Shown piece by piece: positions 43,167 through 52,018 of a stretch of 64,000 bases of DNA. Position numbers and translations under genes: made by a program. The stretch comes from Sphingomonas sp. J315 (GTDB lineage Bacteria > Pseudomonadota > Alphaproteobacteria > Sphingomonadales > Sphingomonadaceae): contig NZ_CP088296.1 of NCBI RefSeq assembly GCF_024666595.1, positions 2,656,501 to 2,720,500 on the forward strand. Direction: 5' to 3'. The notes beneath the pieces were generated by a model, which saw only the letters and a program-made list of their open reading frames with translations, did not search any database and had not been told where the DNA came from. Positions within the stretch are counted from its first letter, which is position 1. Each line of letters begins with the position of its first letter.

Positions 43167-45560
43167 ATGGGTCGAGGGACTTCGCGCGCGCAGGGCCGTG
43201 CAGCATCCAGCATCGCCGCGATTGCGGCATTTCTGAGCTTTACCGCAGCCGCGCCCGCGCTGGCGCAGGATGCTGCAGAAGAGGCGTCGTCGGCAGCCAG
43301 CGACGAGATCGTCGTCACCGCGCGCCGCCGTGAGGAGAGCCTGCAGGACACACCGGTCGCCATCTCCGCGTTCAGCGCCGAGACGCTGCAGGAACGGCAG
43401 ATCACCCAGACTCAGGATCTTGAGCGGATCACGCCGAGCCTGCAGTTCAAGCCCGCCGGCCAGCTGTCGGGCAACAGTGCATCGTCGGTCGTGTTCATCC
43501 GCGGCGTGGGGCAGGTCGATCCGACCGCAGCGGTCGATCCGGGCGTCGGGGTCTATCTCGACGAAGTATATCTGGGCCGCGCCGTGGGCGGTGCGATCGA
43601 TTTCGGCGATATCGCCGGGGTCGAAGTGCTGCGCGGGCCGCAGGGGACGCTGTTCGGACGCAACACGATCGGCGGCGCGATTCTGGTCCGCACGCAACAG
43701 CCCAAGCTGGGCGAGTTCAGCGGCCGGGCGCGGGTGCGCGGTGGCAGCGAGAACCTGATCGAGGGCTTTGGCGTGGTCAACGTGCCGCTGGGCAGCACCG
43801 TCGCCGCGCGCGTTTCGGGCGGGTTTCGCAAGCGCGACGGTTACGTGATCCGTGCGGTCGACGGCCTCGATCTGGGCAATGAGAACCGCTTCTCGCTCGC
43901 CGCGTCGCTGCTGTGGGAGCCGTCGAGCGACTTCGACCTGTTCGTGCGCGCCGATTACAGCAAGCAGGACGAGAATGGCGCGCCGTTCACCTTTGCAGGC
44001 ATCAATGAACAGGCGCCGGTCGCCGCAATCGCCAGCGTCGCTGCGGGCTGCCCCGGCGCGACGATCCCGTTCGCGCCTTTGGTCCCCGGCGATCCGCGCT
44101 TCGGCGCGCCGAACGTGCCGATGATCAACGACATCCGCTGCGCCAACGACCTTCAGGCGCGCGGGCCTTATGTCAACGGCGGCACCGCGCCGGTCGAGAG
44201 CAATTCGGAAGTGTGGGGCATCGGCGCGACCGCCAATATCCGCCTGACCGATGTCGCGTCGGTCAAGCTGATCACCTCCTACCGCGAGACCGAATCGCGC
44301 GGTATCCGCGACGGCGACAATACGCCGCTGCTGCTGATTACTACCGATGTCGCGGCGCAATCGGCGCAGTTCAGCCAGGAGGTTCAGCTTCAGCTCGACT
44401 TCGGATCGGTCAATGCGATCATCGGCGGATATTATTTCAACGAGGTCACCGACGAGCGCGCGACCGTGCCGCTCGCCTTCCCGCCCTCGCCGCCGGTGAT
44501 CGGGTCGCTGCTGGCGGGTGGGCCGGGGTCGCGCGACTTGCAGCTGTCGCGGCTCAAGACCGATTCGGTCGCGGCGTTCGGCGAGCTGGCGTGGAACGTC
44601 ACCGACGCGCTCGAGATCAGCGGCGGCCTGCGCTATACCAGCGACCGCAAACATTATCGCGGGACGGTGCTCAACCTGTTCCCGGCGACCCTGCCCGACC
44701 CCAATCCACTGCCCACGCTGGCCACGTCGCAGGGCGGGACGCTGTTCATCTTCAATCGCCCGTTCATGCAGGATTTCTCGGCGCTGACCGGCTCCGCCAG
44801 CATCCAGTATCGCTGGAACGACGCGATCAGCACCTATGCGTCCTATGCGAAGAGCTTCAAGTCGGGCGGCTACAACACGCGCTACAACGCCGCGCCCGCA
44901 GGTAATCTGCCCGTGCCGTTCGCCGAGGAAAGCGTCACCAGTTACGAAATCGGTGCGAAGACCAATATCGGGCGTCTGCGCCTGAACCTCGCCGCGTTCC
45001 AGGCCGAATATCAGGATATCCAGCTGATCTTCCGCCAGGGCGTCGTGCCGCTGCTGTTCAACGCGGGTGAGGCGCGCATCCGCGGGCTCGAGGCCGAAGC
45101 CAGCCTGCGCACGAGCTGGGGGCTGACCTTCGACGCGGGGATCAGCCTGCTCGACGACCAGATCAAGAGCATCACCCCGGTGCCCGGCGCGACCGCAACG
45201 GTGACGCCCAACGACGACCTGCCCTTCACGCCGGACGTGCAGGCCAATTTCGGCATCGCCTATGCGATCCCGCTGGGCGGCGACATGACCCTGACGCCGC
45301 GCGTCGATGGCAGTTACCAGTCCAAGATCACCTTCATCACCGGCAGCATCCCGCTGATCGAGGAGGACGGCTATTTCGTCGGCAACGCCTCGCTGACGCT
45401 CAAGCTCGGAAACGGGATTGAGGTCAGCGGCGGCGTCAACAACCTGCTCGACGAGCGCTATCTGATCCAGGGCAACGCCTCGCTGGCGACGCTGGGCTAT
45501 GCCGAGCGCATCTTCGCCCGCCCGCGCAGCTGGTATGTCCAGGTGGCGGCTTCGTTCTGA
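43167..45560 (+). CDS. TonB-dependent receptor
   Basis: This is a 797-residue outer-membrane receptor. The signal peptide ends PALAQ (about residue 34). A TonB-box-like EIVVTARRREE precedes the plug (SLQDTPVAISAFSAETLQ, DIAGVEVLRGPQGTLFGRN). The barrel ends in RSWYVQVAASF, with the terminal Phe needed for assembly. AGGGGAG lies 8 nt before the ATG at 43167. The plug motifs place it in the large FecA/CirA-like group of sphingomonads that take up plant or aromatic compounds. No transporter or enzyme next to it gives the substrate; the NamZ-like gene downstream is separated by 231 bp. Confidence 0.93.
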   Translation: MGRGTSRAQGRAASSIAAIAAFLSFTAAAPALAQDAAEEASSAASDEIVVTARRREESLQDTPVAISAFSAETLQERQITQTQDLERITPSLQFKPAGQLSGNSASSVVFIRGVGQVDPTAAVDPGVGVYLDEVYLGRAVGGAIDFGDIAGVEVLRGPQGTLFGRNTIGGAILVRTQQPKLGEFSGRARVRGGSENLIEGFGVVNVPLGSTVAARVSGGFRKRDGYVIRAVDGLDLGNENRFSLAASLLWEPSSDFDLFVRADYSKQDENGAPFTFAGINEQAPVAAIASVAAGCPGATIPFAPLVPGDPRFGAPNVPMINDIRCANDLQARGPYVNGGTAPVESNSEVWGIGATANIRLTDVASVKLITSYRETESRGIRDGDNTPLLLITTDVAAQSAQFSQEVQLQLDFGSVNAIIGGYYFNEVTDERATVPLAFPPSPPVIGSLLAGGPGSRDLQLSRLKTDSVAAFGELAWNVTDALEISGGLRYTSDRKHYRGTVLNLFPATLPDPNPLPTLATSQGGTLFIFNRPFMQDFSALTGSASIQYRWNDAISTYASYAKSFKSGGYNTRYNAAPAGNLPVPFAEESVTSYEIGAKTNIGRLRLNLAAFQAEYQDIQLIFRQGVVPLLFNAGEARIRGLEAEASLRTSWGLTFDAGISLLDDQIKSITPVPGATATVTPNDDLPFTPDVQANFGIAYAIPLGGDMTLTPRVDGSYQSKITFITGSIPLIEEDGYFVGNASLTLKLGNGIEVSGGVNNLLDERYLIQGNASLATLGYAERIFARPRSWYVQVAASF

Positions 45561-45791
45561 TCGGGACGGGGAGGCTCGCGCGGGCCTCCCCGCCCATATG
45601 GCCCCGTCCGGGCCGCACTCCACTTGCCTGTCACCTCGGCCGCCGTGCCGGGGGCCACCGGGTGTCACGCGCGGCGCAAGAGGCTTGAAGCCAGCCAGTG
45701 CGGATGTGTGGACCCCGGAACAAGTCGGAGGTGACGAAGTTGGGGGGTGCGGGGCTTGCTTCCCTTTCCAACTCCCGGCACCTGAAGCCTC

Positions 45792-46988
45792 ATGAACTTC
45801 GGTATCGACCGGCTGCTCGCCGACCCCGCGCTTCTCGGACAACTCAAGGGCCGCCGCGTCGCGCTGCTCGCGCACCCCGCGTCGGTGACGGCGGACCTGA
45901 CCCACAGCGTCGACGCGCTGGTCGCGGCGGGGCTGGATGTGTCGGCGATGTTCGGGCCACAGCACGGCGTGCGCGGCGACCTGCAAGACAATATGATGGA
46001 ATCGCCGGACTATACCGACCCCACTTACGGGATGCCGGTATTCAGCCTGTATGGCGAAGTGCGGCGGCCGACGGGCCAGTCGATGCATACGTTCGACGTG
46101 GTGCTGATCGATCTGCAGGATCTGGGCTGCCGCATCTACACCTATGTCACGACCCTGCTCTACATGCTCGAAGCGGCAGCGGCGCATGGCAAGGAAGTGT
46201 GGGTGCTCGACCGACCGAACCCGGCGGGACGCCCGGTCGAGGGACTGACCCTGCTGCCCGGATGGGAAAGCTTTGTCGGCGCGGGACCGATGCCGATGCG
46301 GCACGGCATGACTTTGGGGGAGATGGGCGCGTGGTTCATCGATCACTTCAAGCTCGACGTCGCCTATCGCGTGATCGCAATGCAGGCGTGGCAGCCCGAG
46401 GCAGCGCCCGGCTATGGCTGGCCGCCCGAGCGGGTGTGGATCAACCCCAGTCCCAATGCCGCCAACGTCAACATGGCGCGCGCCTATGCGGGGACGGTGA
46501 TGCTGGAGGGCACGACGCTGTCCGAAGGCCGTGGGACCACCCGCGCGCTGGAGCTGTTCGGCGCGCCGGATATCGACGGCAAGGCGGTAATTGCCGAGAT
46601 GCGGCGGATCGCGCCGGAATGGACCGCGGGTTGCACGCTGCGCGATTTCTGGTTCCAGCCGACCTTCCACAAGCATGTCGGGCAATTATGCAGCGGCGTG
46701 TTCATCCATGCCGAGGGGGCGGGGTACGACCACGCTGCGTTCCGGCCGTGGCGGTTGCAGGCGTTGGGGTTCCGGGCGATCCGGGCGTTGTACCCGGATT
46801 ACGATCTGTGGCGCGATTTTCCCTATGAATATGAGTTCGAGAAGCTGGCGATTGATGTGATCAATGGCGGGCCGGGGTTGCGGGCGTGGGTCGATGATGC
46901 CGGGGCTGCGCCGGACGATCTGGATGCGGCTGCCGGGGCGGATGAGGCGGCGTGGGTGGAGATGCGGGCGCGGTTCCTGTTGTACTGA
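45792..46988 (+). CDS. NamZ-like exo-beta-N-acetylmuramidase (DUF1343)
   Basis: This 398-residue DUF1343 protein matches NamZ, which removes terminal MurNAc from peptidoglycan fragments. The conserved segments are VALLAHPASVT, AMFGPQHGVRGDLQDNM, IDLQDLGCRIYTYVTTL, VLDRPNPAGRPVEG and SEGRGTTRALELFGAP. Unlike many homologues it has no signal peptide, so it may act in the cytoplasm on imported fragments, or be released otherwise. It follows a TonB receptor on the same strand and is followed by the large TCCTGC inverted repeat. Confidence 0.88.
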   Translation: MNFGIDRLLADPALLGQLKGRRVALLAHPASVTADLTHSVDALVAAGLDVSAMFGPQHGVRGDLQDNMMESPDYTDPTYGMPVFSLYGEVRRPTGQSMHTFDVVLIDLQDLGCRIYTYVTTLLYMLEAAAAHGKEVWVLDRPNPAGRPVEGLTLLPGWESFVGAGPMPMRHGMTLGEMGAWFIDHFKLDVAYRVIAMQAWQPEAAPGYGWPPERVWINPSPNAANVNMARAYAGTVMLEGTTLSEGRGTTRALELFGAPDIDGKAVIAEMRRIAPEWTAGCTLRDFWFQPTFHKHVGQLCSGVFIHAEGAGYDHAAFRPWRLQALGFRAIRALYPDYDLWRDFPYEYEFEKLAIDVINGGPGLRAWVDDAGAAPDDLDAAAGADEAAWVEMRARFLLY

Positions 46989-46992
46989 CCGT

Positions 46993-47067
46993 GCTCCTGC
47001 GAAGGCAGGAGCCCAGAGTTCACAGGCCGATTGCTCCGCCACTCTGGGCTCCTGCCTGCGCAGGAGC
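46993..47067. repeat. 26-bp inverted repeat (TCCTGC type)
   Basis: The arms at 46993-47018 and 47042-47067 are inverted copies with one mismatch (GCTCCTGCGAAGGCAGGAGC against GCTCCTGCGCAGGCAGGAGC in the inner part). Each arm is also a small hairpin. A degraded copy lies at 11548-11620. Confidence 0.8.
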
Positions 47068-47113
47068 GCGGAAGGTGCTTCCCCCGCCGAATCAATTCGC
47101 CTAACCGGGCAAG

Positions 47114-48280
47114 ATGCTGGCGGGGCTGATCTTTGCGACCGAGGATGCGGGGGACCGGGCGGGGGTGCTCGCCGCGACGCTGCCGTTCGGCGGCATGACG
47201 CTGCTCGAATATCAGGCGCGGCTGCTGATCGGGGCCGGGGCCGGGCATATTCTGATCGCGGTGAGCCGGGTTACGCCGGCGCTGCTGGGGGCGGTTAACC
47301 GCGCGGCCAAGCGTGGCGTGCCGGTCGATATCGTGCGGTCGGCGGCGGAGGCGGCGGCGCGGGTCCACCCGCTCGCGCATGTCGTGGTGATCGCCGATGG
47401 GTTAGTCACGACCGACGATGTGATCGACCGGATGGCAGGTGAAGGCAAGGACGCGATCCTGGTGACGCAGGAGCCCGCCGCATCTCTCGAGCGGGTCGAC
47501 GCGCGCAATTGCTGGGCAGGGGTTGCGCACACCCCGGCGCGGCGGATCAAGGATATTGCCGACTTCCCGCCCGATTATGATTTCCAGTCCACCCTGCTGC
47601 GCGCGATCGTGCAGGCGGGGGCGGAGCAGGTGATGCTGTCGGCGGGGGCGGTGCGGGCCGGACACGGCGTGGAGCGCGAGGGTGCGGCGCTGGCCAGCCG
47701 CAGCAACGCGGTGCTGGCCGCGCTGACCGAACGGCGGACAAGCTGGGCCGATCGTCATGTCTTTACCCGCATCGCGCGCTGGGTGCTGCCCAAGGTGGTC
47801 GAAAAGGGCATCCCCGCCTGGCTGCTGATGGGCGGTGGTGCGCTGACCGGCGCGGGTGCGGTCGCGCTGATCGCGTTCGGTTTTGCGTGGGGCGCGGGAG
47901 TGGCGATCCCAGGTGTCGCCGCACTGGCGACTGGCGCGGCGCTGTCGGCACTGCGCGGCGAGGAGAAACGCGCGCTGATGCAGGAGGCGCTGATCGGTGC
48001 CATTGTCGGCGCGGTAGTCGGCGCGCTGGGGCTGATCGAGATGCGTCTGGACAAGACGCTGGACGGTGTAATCCTCGCATTGGTGACGATCGCCGCGACT
48101 GCCATCGCCGAACGGACCCAGGCGGTGATCCGTCGCTGGTGGGGCAGCCCGGCGGCATATCTGCTGCTGCTCACCCCCTTCGCGATTGCGGGTCGGGCCA
48201 GCTGGGGGCTGGCGGTGATCGCCATCTATGCCTTTGTGACGCTCGCGGCGGCGGTTGAGAGCCGGCGGGAAAAGCCTTAG
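47114..48280 (+). CDS. Nucleotidyltransferase-like and membrane-domain fusion protein
   Basis: This 388-residue protein has two parts. Residues 1-190 resemble a sugar-nucleotide/MobA-like nucleotidyltransferase fold (FGGMTLLEYQARLLIGAGAGHILIAVSR, HVVVIADGLVTTDDVIDRM), but the usual N-terminal GGxGTR motif is replaced by GLIFATEDAGDR. Residues 225-385 hold about five membrane helices (WLLMGGGALTGAGAVALIAFGFAWGAG, ALIGAIVGAVVGALGL, YLLLLTPFAIAGRA). It opens a same-strand operon with DUF2336, a kinase, a protease and a YjbR protein. The catalytic role is unknown; polysaccharide or lipid-head-group synthesis is one possibility. Confidence 0.7.
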   Translation: MLAGLIFATEDAGDRAGVLAATLPFGGMTLLEYQARLLIGAGAGHILIAVSRVTPALLGAVNRAAKRGVPVDIVRSAAEAAARVHPLAHVVVIADGLVTTDDVIDRMAGEGKDAILVTQEPAASLERVDARNCWAGVAHTPARRIKDIADFPPDYDFQSTLLRAIVQAGAEQVMLSAGAVRAGHGVEREGAALASRSNAVLAALTERRTSWADRHVFTRIARWVLPKVVEKGIPAWLLMGGGALTGAGAVALIAFGFAWGAGVAIPGVAALATGAALSALRGEEKRALMQEALIGAIVGAVVGALGLIEMRLDKTLDGVILALVTIAATAIAERTQAVIRRWWGSPAAYLLLLTPFAIAGRASWGLAVIAIYAFVTLAAAVESRREKP

Positions 48281-48315
48281 GGCTGCCTTAACCGCATTTC
48301 GCTATTCCGGAGACC

Positions 48316-49416
48316 ATGTCCGACCCGAATGTCGACATGAGTGACGGCACCACCAATCGGGGTGCCCGCACGTTGCTTGCGCATGCCGCAGGCGCGGACG
48401 CTGCCGCTTGGCGTGGTCTGGCGACGGCAATCGACGATTTCTTCCTCCCCGAATCGCACCGGCTGGATGAGCGGACGCGGGTTGGCCTCGCCCGCTTGCT
48501 GCGCGCGCTGGTCGACACGGTCGAGGGCGAGATTCGCGATCATGGCGTACGCCAGCTTCGGGTGCAGGGCGAAACTGCGCTGGCCGATACGCTTGCCGAA
48601 GCCGAGGGGGTGTTCGACCCGCTGTGCGATTCGGGCCTGCTGCGCGACCGTGAATTGATGGCGGAGCTGATCGCGCAGGTACGCCAGGAGTTGCTGGCCA
48701 GCAGCATGCCGGTGCAGGCGCATGACGATCCCGAACGGCCGAGCCTGATCAACCGATTCGTCCAGCATCCCGACCGGGTGCTGGCGCAGAGCGCGATGGG
48801 CGTGCTGATCGCCGAAAGCCGACGCCGCAGCCTTCCCGAAGCCGGGCCGCTGCCGCAGACCGATCTGCCCGCCGAGCTGCACCACAAGCTGGTCTGGTGG
48901 GTCGCGGCTGCGTTGCGTTTGCGCGTGGCCGCTGCGGATATCGCGACGCTTGACCGTGTGCTGGCCGAAGCGGCGCAGCGCAGCCTGTCGGCGCATGATG
49001 AGGGCGATCGGGTCGAGGCGGCAGTGATGCGCCTCGCAGCGGCAATCGACGCGCAGCCCGACGAGCTTCCAGAATTGCTCAACGAAGCGCTGGGCGACCG
49101 GCGCGTGACCTTGTTCGCGGGGCTGCTCGCGCATGCGCTCGGGGTGGACTACGCCGTTGCGCGCAGCCTGGCGCTCGACGCAGGGAGCGGGCGGTTGTGG
49201 GTCGCGCTGCGCGCGCTGGACCTCGATCGTGAGGCGATCGCGCGGCTGGGCCTCGTGCTCACCGAAGCCGATCCGCGCCGTGACATCGAGGCATTCGCCA
49301 ACACGCTCGACACGATCATGGCTGTCGCGGTCGAGGACGCACGCGCGGCGCTCGCGGGATTGCGGCTTCCGCCAGACTATCGCGCCGCGATTCAGGCGCT
49401 GGCGCGCGCGGCATGA
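48316..49416 (+). CDS. DUF2336 domain protein
   Basis: This 366-residue protein is largely alpha-helical and matches DUF2336, a HEAT-like domain of alphaproteobacteria (LLRDRELMAELIAQVRQELL, RPSLINRFVQHPDRVLAQSAMGVL, RRVTLFAGLLAHALGVDYAVARSLAL). The stop overlaps the start of the following kinase by 4 bp (ATGA), so the two are translationally coupled. DUF2336 proteins are often encoded near two-component genes, which fits a scaffold role. The mechanism is unknown. Confidence 0.85.
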   Translation: MSDPNVDMSDGTTNRGARTLLAHAAGADAAAWRGLATAIDDFFLPESHRLDERTRVGLARLLRALVDTVEGEIRDHGVRQLRVQGETALADTLAEAEGVFDPLCDSGLLRDRELMAELIAQVRQELLASSMPVQAHDDPERPSLINRFVQHPDRVLAQSAMGVLIAESRRRSLPEAGPLPQTDLPAELHHKLVWWVAAALRLRVAAADIATLDRVLAEAAQRSLSAHDEGDRVEAAVMRLAAAIDAQPDELPELLNEALGDRRVTLFAGLLAHALGVDYAVARSLALDAGSGRLWVALRALDLDREAIARLGLVLTEADPRRDIEAFANTLDTIMAVAVEDARAALAGLRLPPDYRAAIQALARAA

Positions 49417-50789
49417 ACGCGATCGACCCGCATCTTCCCATCGCAATCGGGCGCGTCGGGCGCGACGGGCGGCTGCTCGACGCAGAGCCGCGCCTGTCCG
49501 ACCTCAACAGCCGTGCGGGCGGCAAGCAGGGCGAGCCGCTGGCAGTGCCGCAAATCGCGTCGATTGCGCGGCTCGCGCTGCGGCTGGGCATCGCCATCTC
49601 GCGCAACATCGTCGCGGCGGACGGCGAGGACGATATCGACCTGTGGGTTCGTGCCGAGCCCGATGCCGACGGCGTCCGGCTGGAGGTCAGCGGATGGCGT
49701 CCCCGCGCGGCATGGCGGGCGGCGGAGGATGAGGGGCGCGAGGATGATTTCCTGCGCAGCGATGCGGATTGGGTGTGGGAATGCGATTCGGCGATGCGGC
49801 TGACGCATCTGTCGATCGAGGCGGGAGCGCGCTACGGATTCGATGCGGGCAAGATGCTTGGTCAGCCGCTGACCCTGCTGTTCGCGCTGGAGGCGGATGA
49901 GGAGGGCGCGCTGCCGATCCTGACTGCTGCTGCGGAGCAGGGGCGGTTCGAGGGGCAGGTCGCCGAACTGCGCGGCACCGGTCGCCGCGTCCGGCTGTCG
50001 GCCAGCCCGCGCGTCGATGCGCAGGCGCGCTTTGCCGGCTTTACCGGCGCGGCCGAGATGATCGACCCGGCGGAGGACACTGCCCCGTCGCAGCCCGTCG
50101 CGCCGCAAGCGGTGTTCACCAACGAGTTCGGCCAGCGGCTGGACCGTGCGCTGCGCAAGCCGCTGAGCCGGATCATCGCCAATGCCGACAGCATCAGCGC
50201 CCAGCTCGATGGGCCACTGCGCGCCGATTATGCCGACTATGCCGGCGACATCGCCAATGCCGGCCGGCATTTGCTATCGCTGGTCGATGATCTGGCGGAC
50301 CTTACCGCCGTCGAGCGCGACGATTTCGAGGTCGAGGCCGAGCCGATCGATCTCGCCGATGTCGCGCGTCGCGCCGCCGGGCTGCTCGCGGTGCGCGCGA
50401 GCGAGGCCGATGTGCGGATCGACAAGCCCAAGGCGGACGAGAGCCTGCCCGCCACCGGCGAGTTCCGTCGCGTCCTGCAGATCATGGTCAACCTCATCGG
50501 CAACGCGCTGCGCTATTCGCCGCCGGGCGGATCGGTCTGGGTGCGGCTGGAGCGCGAAGGGCAGCTCGGCTGCGTCATCGTCGCCGATCAGGGCAAGGGC
50601 ATCGCGGCCGAGGATCAGGCACGCATTTTCGAGAAATTCGGTCGGGTCGACCCCAGCGAGCCGGGCGGCAGCGGGCTTGGCCTGTATATCGCTCGGCGGC
50701 TTGCCCGCGCGATGGGCGGTGATATCACCGTGGACAGCGCACCCGGCCAGGGCGCGCGCTTTGTCCTGACCCTTCCTGCCCGCGAGTAA
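49413..50789 (+). CDS. PAS-domain histidine kinase lacking the H-box histidine
   Basis: This 458-residue cytoplasmic kinase has a PAS-like region (about 115-215; ADWVWECDSAMRLTHLSIEAG). The dimerisation segment is FGQRLDRALRKPLSRIIANADSI. In normal kinases this reads SHELRTPL, and the phospho-acceptor His is here Arg245. The ATPase domain looks complete: the N box MVNLIGNALRYSPPGGSV, G1 ADQGKGIA, the F box IFEKFGRVD and G2 GSGLGLYIARRLA. It may act as a pseudokinase or allosteric partner, as the Tyr-containing DivL does in Caulobacter. It is coupled to DUF2336 by a 4-bp overlap. Confidence 0.88.
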   Translation: MNAIDPHLPIAIGRVGRDGRLLDAEPRLSDLNSRAGGKQGEPLAVPQIASIARLALRLGIAISRNIVAADGEDDIDLWVRAEPDADGVRLEVSGWRPRAAWRAAEDEGREDDFLRSDADWVWECDSAMRLTHLSIEAGARYGFDAGKMLGQPLTLLFALEADEEGALPILTAAAEQGRFEGQVAELRGTGRRVRLSASPRVDAQARFAGFTGAAEMIDPAEDTAPSQPVAPQAVFTNEFGQRLDRALRKPLSRIIANADSISAQLDGPLRADYADYAGDIANAGRHLLSLVDDLADLTAVERDDFEVEAEPIDLADVARRAAGLLAVRASEADVRIDKPKADESLPATGEFRRVLQIMVNLIGNALRYSPPGGSVWVRLEREGQLGCVIVADQGKGIAAEDQARIFEKFGRVDPSEPGGSGLGLYIARRLARAMGGDITVDSAPGQGARFVLTLPARE

Positions 50790-50794
50790 AGTCC

Positions 50795-52009
50795 ATGATC
50801 ACCCGCCGCGCAACGCTGGCTGGCCTAACCGCCGGCCTGACCCTCCCTGCGCTTGCCAAGGAACCGCCGCGCGACGTGACGCTCGCGCAGGATTTCGACG
50901 AGATGTGGGAGACGCTGCGGGACCGCTATTGCTTCTTTGGCGAGAAGGCGACCGATTGGGACAAGGTGCGCCGTGTCTATCGCCCGCGCGCGATCGCGGC
51001 ACCGAGCTGGAATGATTTCGCGCACGTCCTGCGCGCCGCACTGGGCGAACTCTATGATCCGCACAGCTCGGTCCGCAGCGGTCCCAACGGCATTGCGAGG
51101 ACGCCGCCGTTCGACCTGATCGTGGAGCGGAGCGCGGGCGAGTTGCGCGTGACCAGCGTTGCCGCGGACTCAGCGGCCAGCGCAGCAGGACTGGCGATCG
51201 GCGATATCGTGACCGCAGTCGATGGCGTGCCGGTCGGGGACGCGATCACGGCGGCGGCGCTGACCTGCCTGTCGCGGCCCGATCCGGCGGCGGATCATTT
51301 CGCAATCAACGCGGTGGTCGCCGGCAAGCGCGCGATGGCGCGGCAGTTCACGCTGGCGGGGAAGGGGGAGGTCGCGCTGCCGATTGTGCGGCGCGCGGAA
51401 CCGCCGACCATCGCGCATCGGCGGCTGGAGGGCGGCATCGGCTGGATCGCGATCCGCAGCTTTGGCGACTATATGGCGACCGGGGCATTCGATGCCGCCT
51501 TGGCCGAACTGCGCGACGCCCCGGCGTTGATCATCGATGTGCGCGGCAATGGCGGGGGCGATACCGCGGTCGCACGCCCGATCATGGGGCGTTTCATCAC
51601 CACCCGCGCGCCCTATGCACTGATGCGGCGGCGCGCGGGGCGTGGGCTGAGCGCGCCGTGGACCGAATGGGTGGAGCCGCGCGGGCCGTTCACCTATGAC
51701 CGACCCGTGATCGTGCTGTGCGACCGCTGGAGCGCGAGCATGGCCGAGGGGTTTCCGATGGGGATGCGCGGTCTTGGCCGGGCCCGCATCGTCGGAACGC
51801 CGATGATGCAGCTGGGCGCGGCGGTGTTCCCGCTGCGGCTCGACCGCACGGGGTTCGAGATCCAGTATTCGGCCGAGCCGGTCTATGACGTCGCCGACCG
51901 GCCGCGCTGGAAGCTGGAGCCGGATGTGCTGGTACCCGACGATGCTGACATTCTCGCCGCCGGACTGGCCGAGGCGCAACGGATGGTCGCGGCGGCCGGA
52001 CCACGCTAG
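50795..52009 (+). CDS. S41-type protease with PDZ-like domain
   Basis: This 404-residue exported protease has a signal beginning MITRRATLAGLTAG (twin-Arg-like). It has an N-terminal cap domain, a PDZ-like segment (LRVTSVAADSAASAAGLAIGDIVTAVDGVPVGD) and an S41 core with ALIIDVRGNGGGD and the nucleophile Ser313 in CDRWSASMAEGF. The general-base Lys of CtpA proteins is not found at the expected place (RIVGTPMMQLGAAV), so it may follow a tricorn-like triad or be inactive. It begins 5 bp after the kinase stop and is in the same operon. Confidence 0.84.
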   Translation: MITRRATLAGLTAGLTLPALAKEPPRDVTLAQDFDEMWETLRDRYCFFGEKATDWDKVRRVYRPRAIAAPSWNDFAHVLRAALGELYDPHSSVRSGPNGIARTPPFDLIVERSAGELRVTSVAADSAASAAGLAIGDIVTAVDGVPVGDAITAAALTCLSRPDPAADHFAINAVVAGKRAMARQFTLAGKGEVALPIVRRAEPPTIAHRRLEGGIGWIAIRSFGDYMATGAFDAALAELRDAPALIIDVRGNGGGDTAVARPIMGRFITTRAPYALMRRRAGRGLSAPWTEWVEPRGPFTYDRPVIVLCDRWSASMAEGFPMGMRGLGRARIVGTPMMQLGAAVFPLRLDRTGFEIQYSAEPVYDVADRPRWKLEPDVLVPDDADILAAGLAEAQRMVAAAGPR

Positions 52010-52018
52010 GCTGGGTCC

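Noticed and set aside
43104..46685. A 1193-residue minus-strand frame opposite the TonB receptor and NamZ gene
   Set aside because: The composition is rich in Arg/His/Asp repeats typical of antisense frames, and two real genes are on the other strand.
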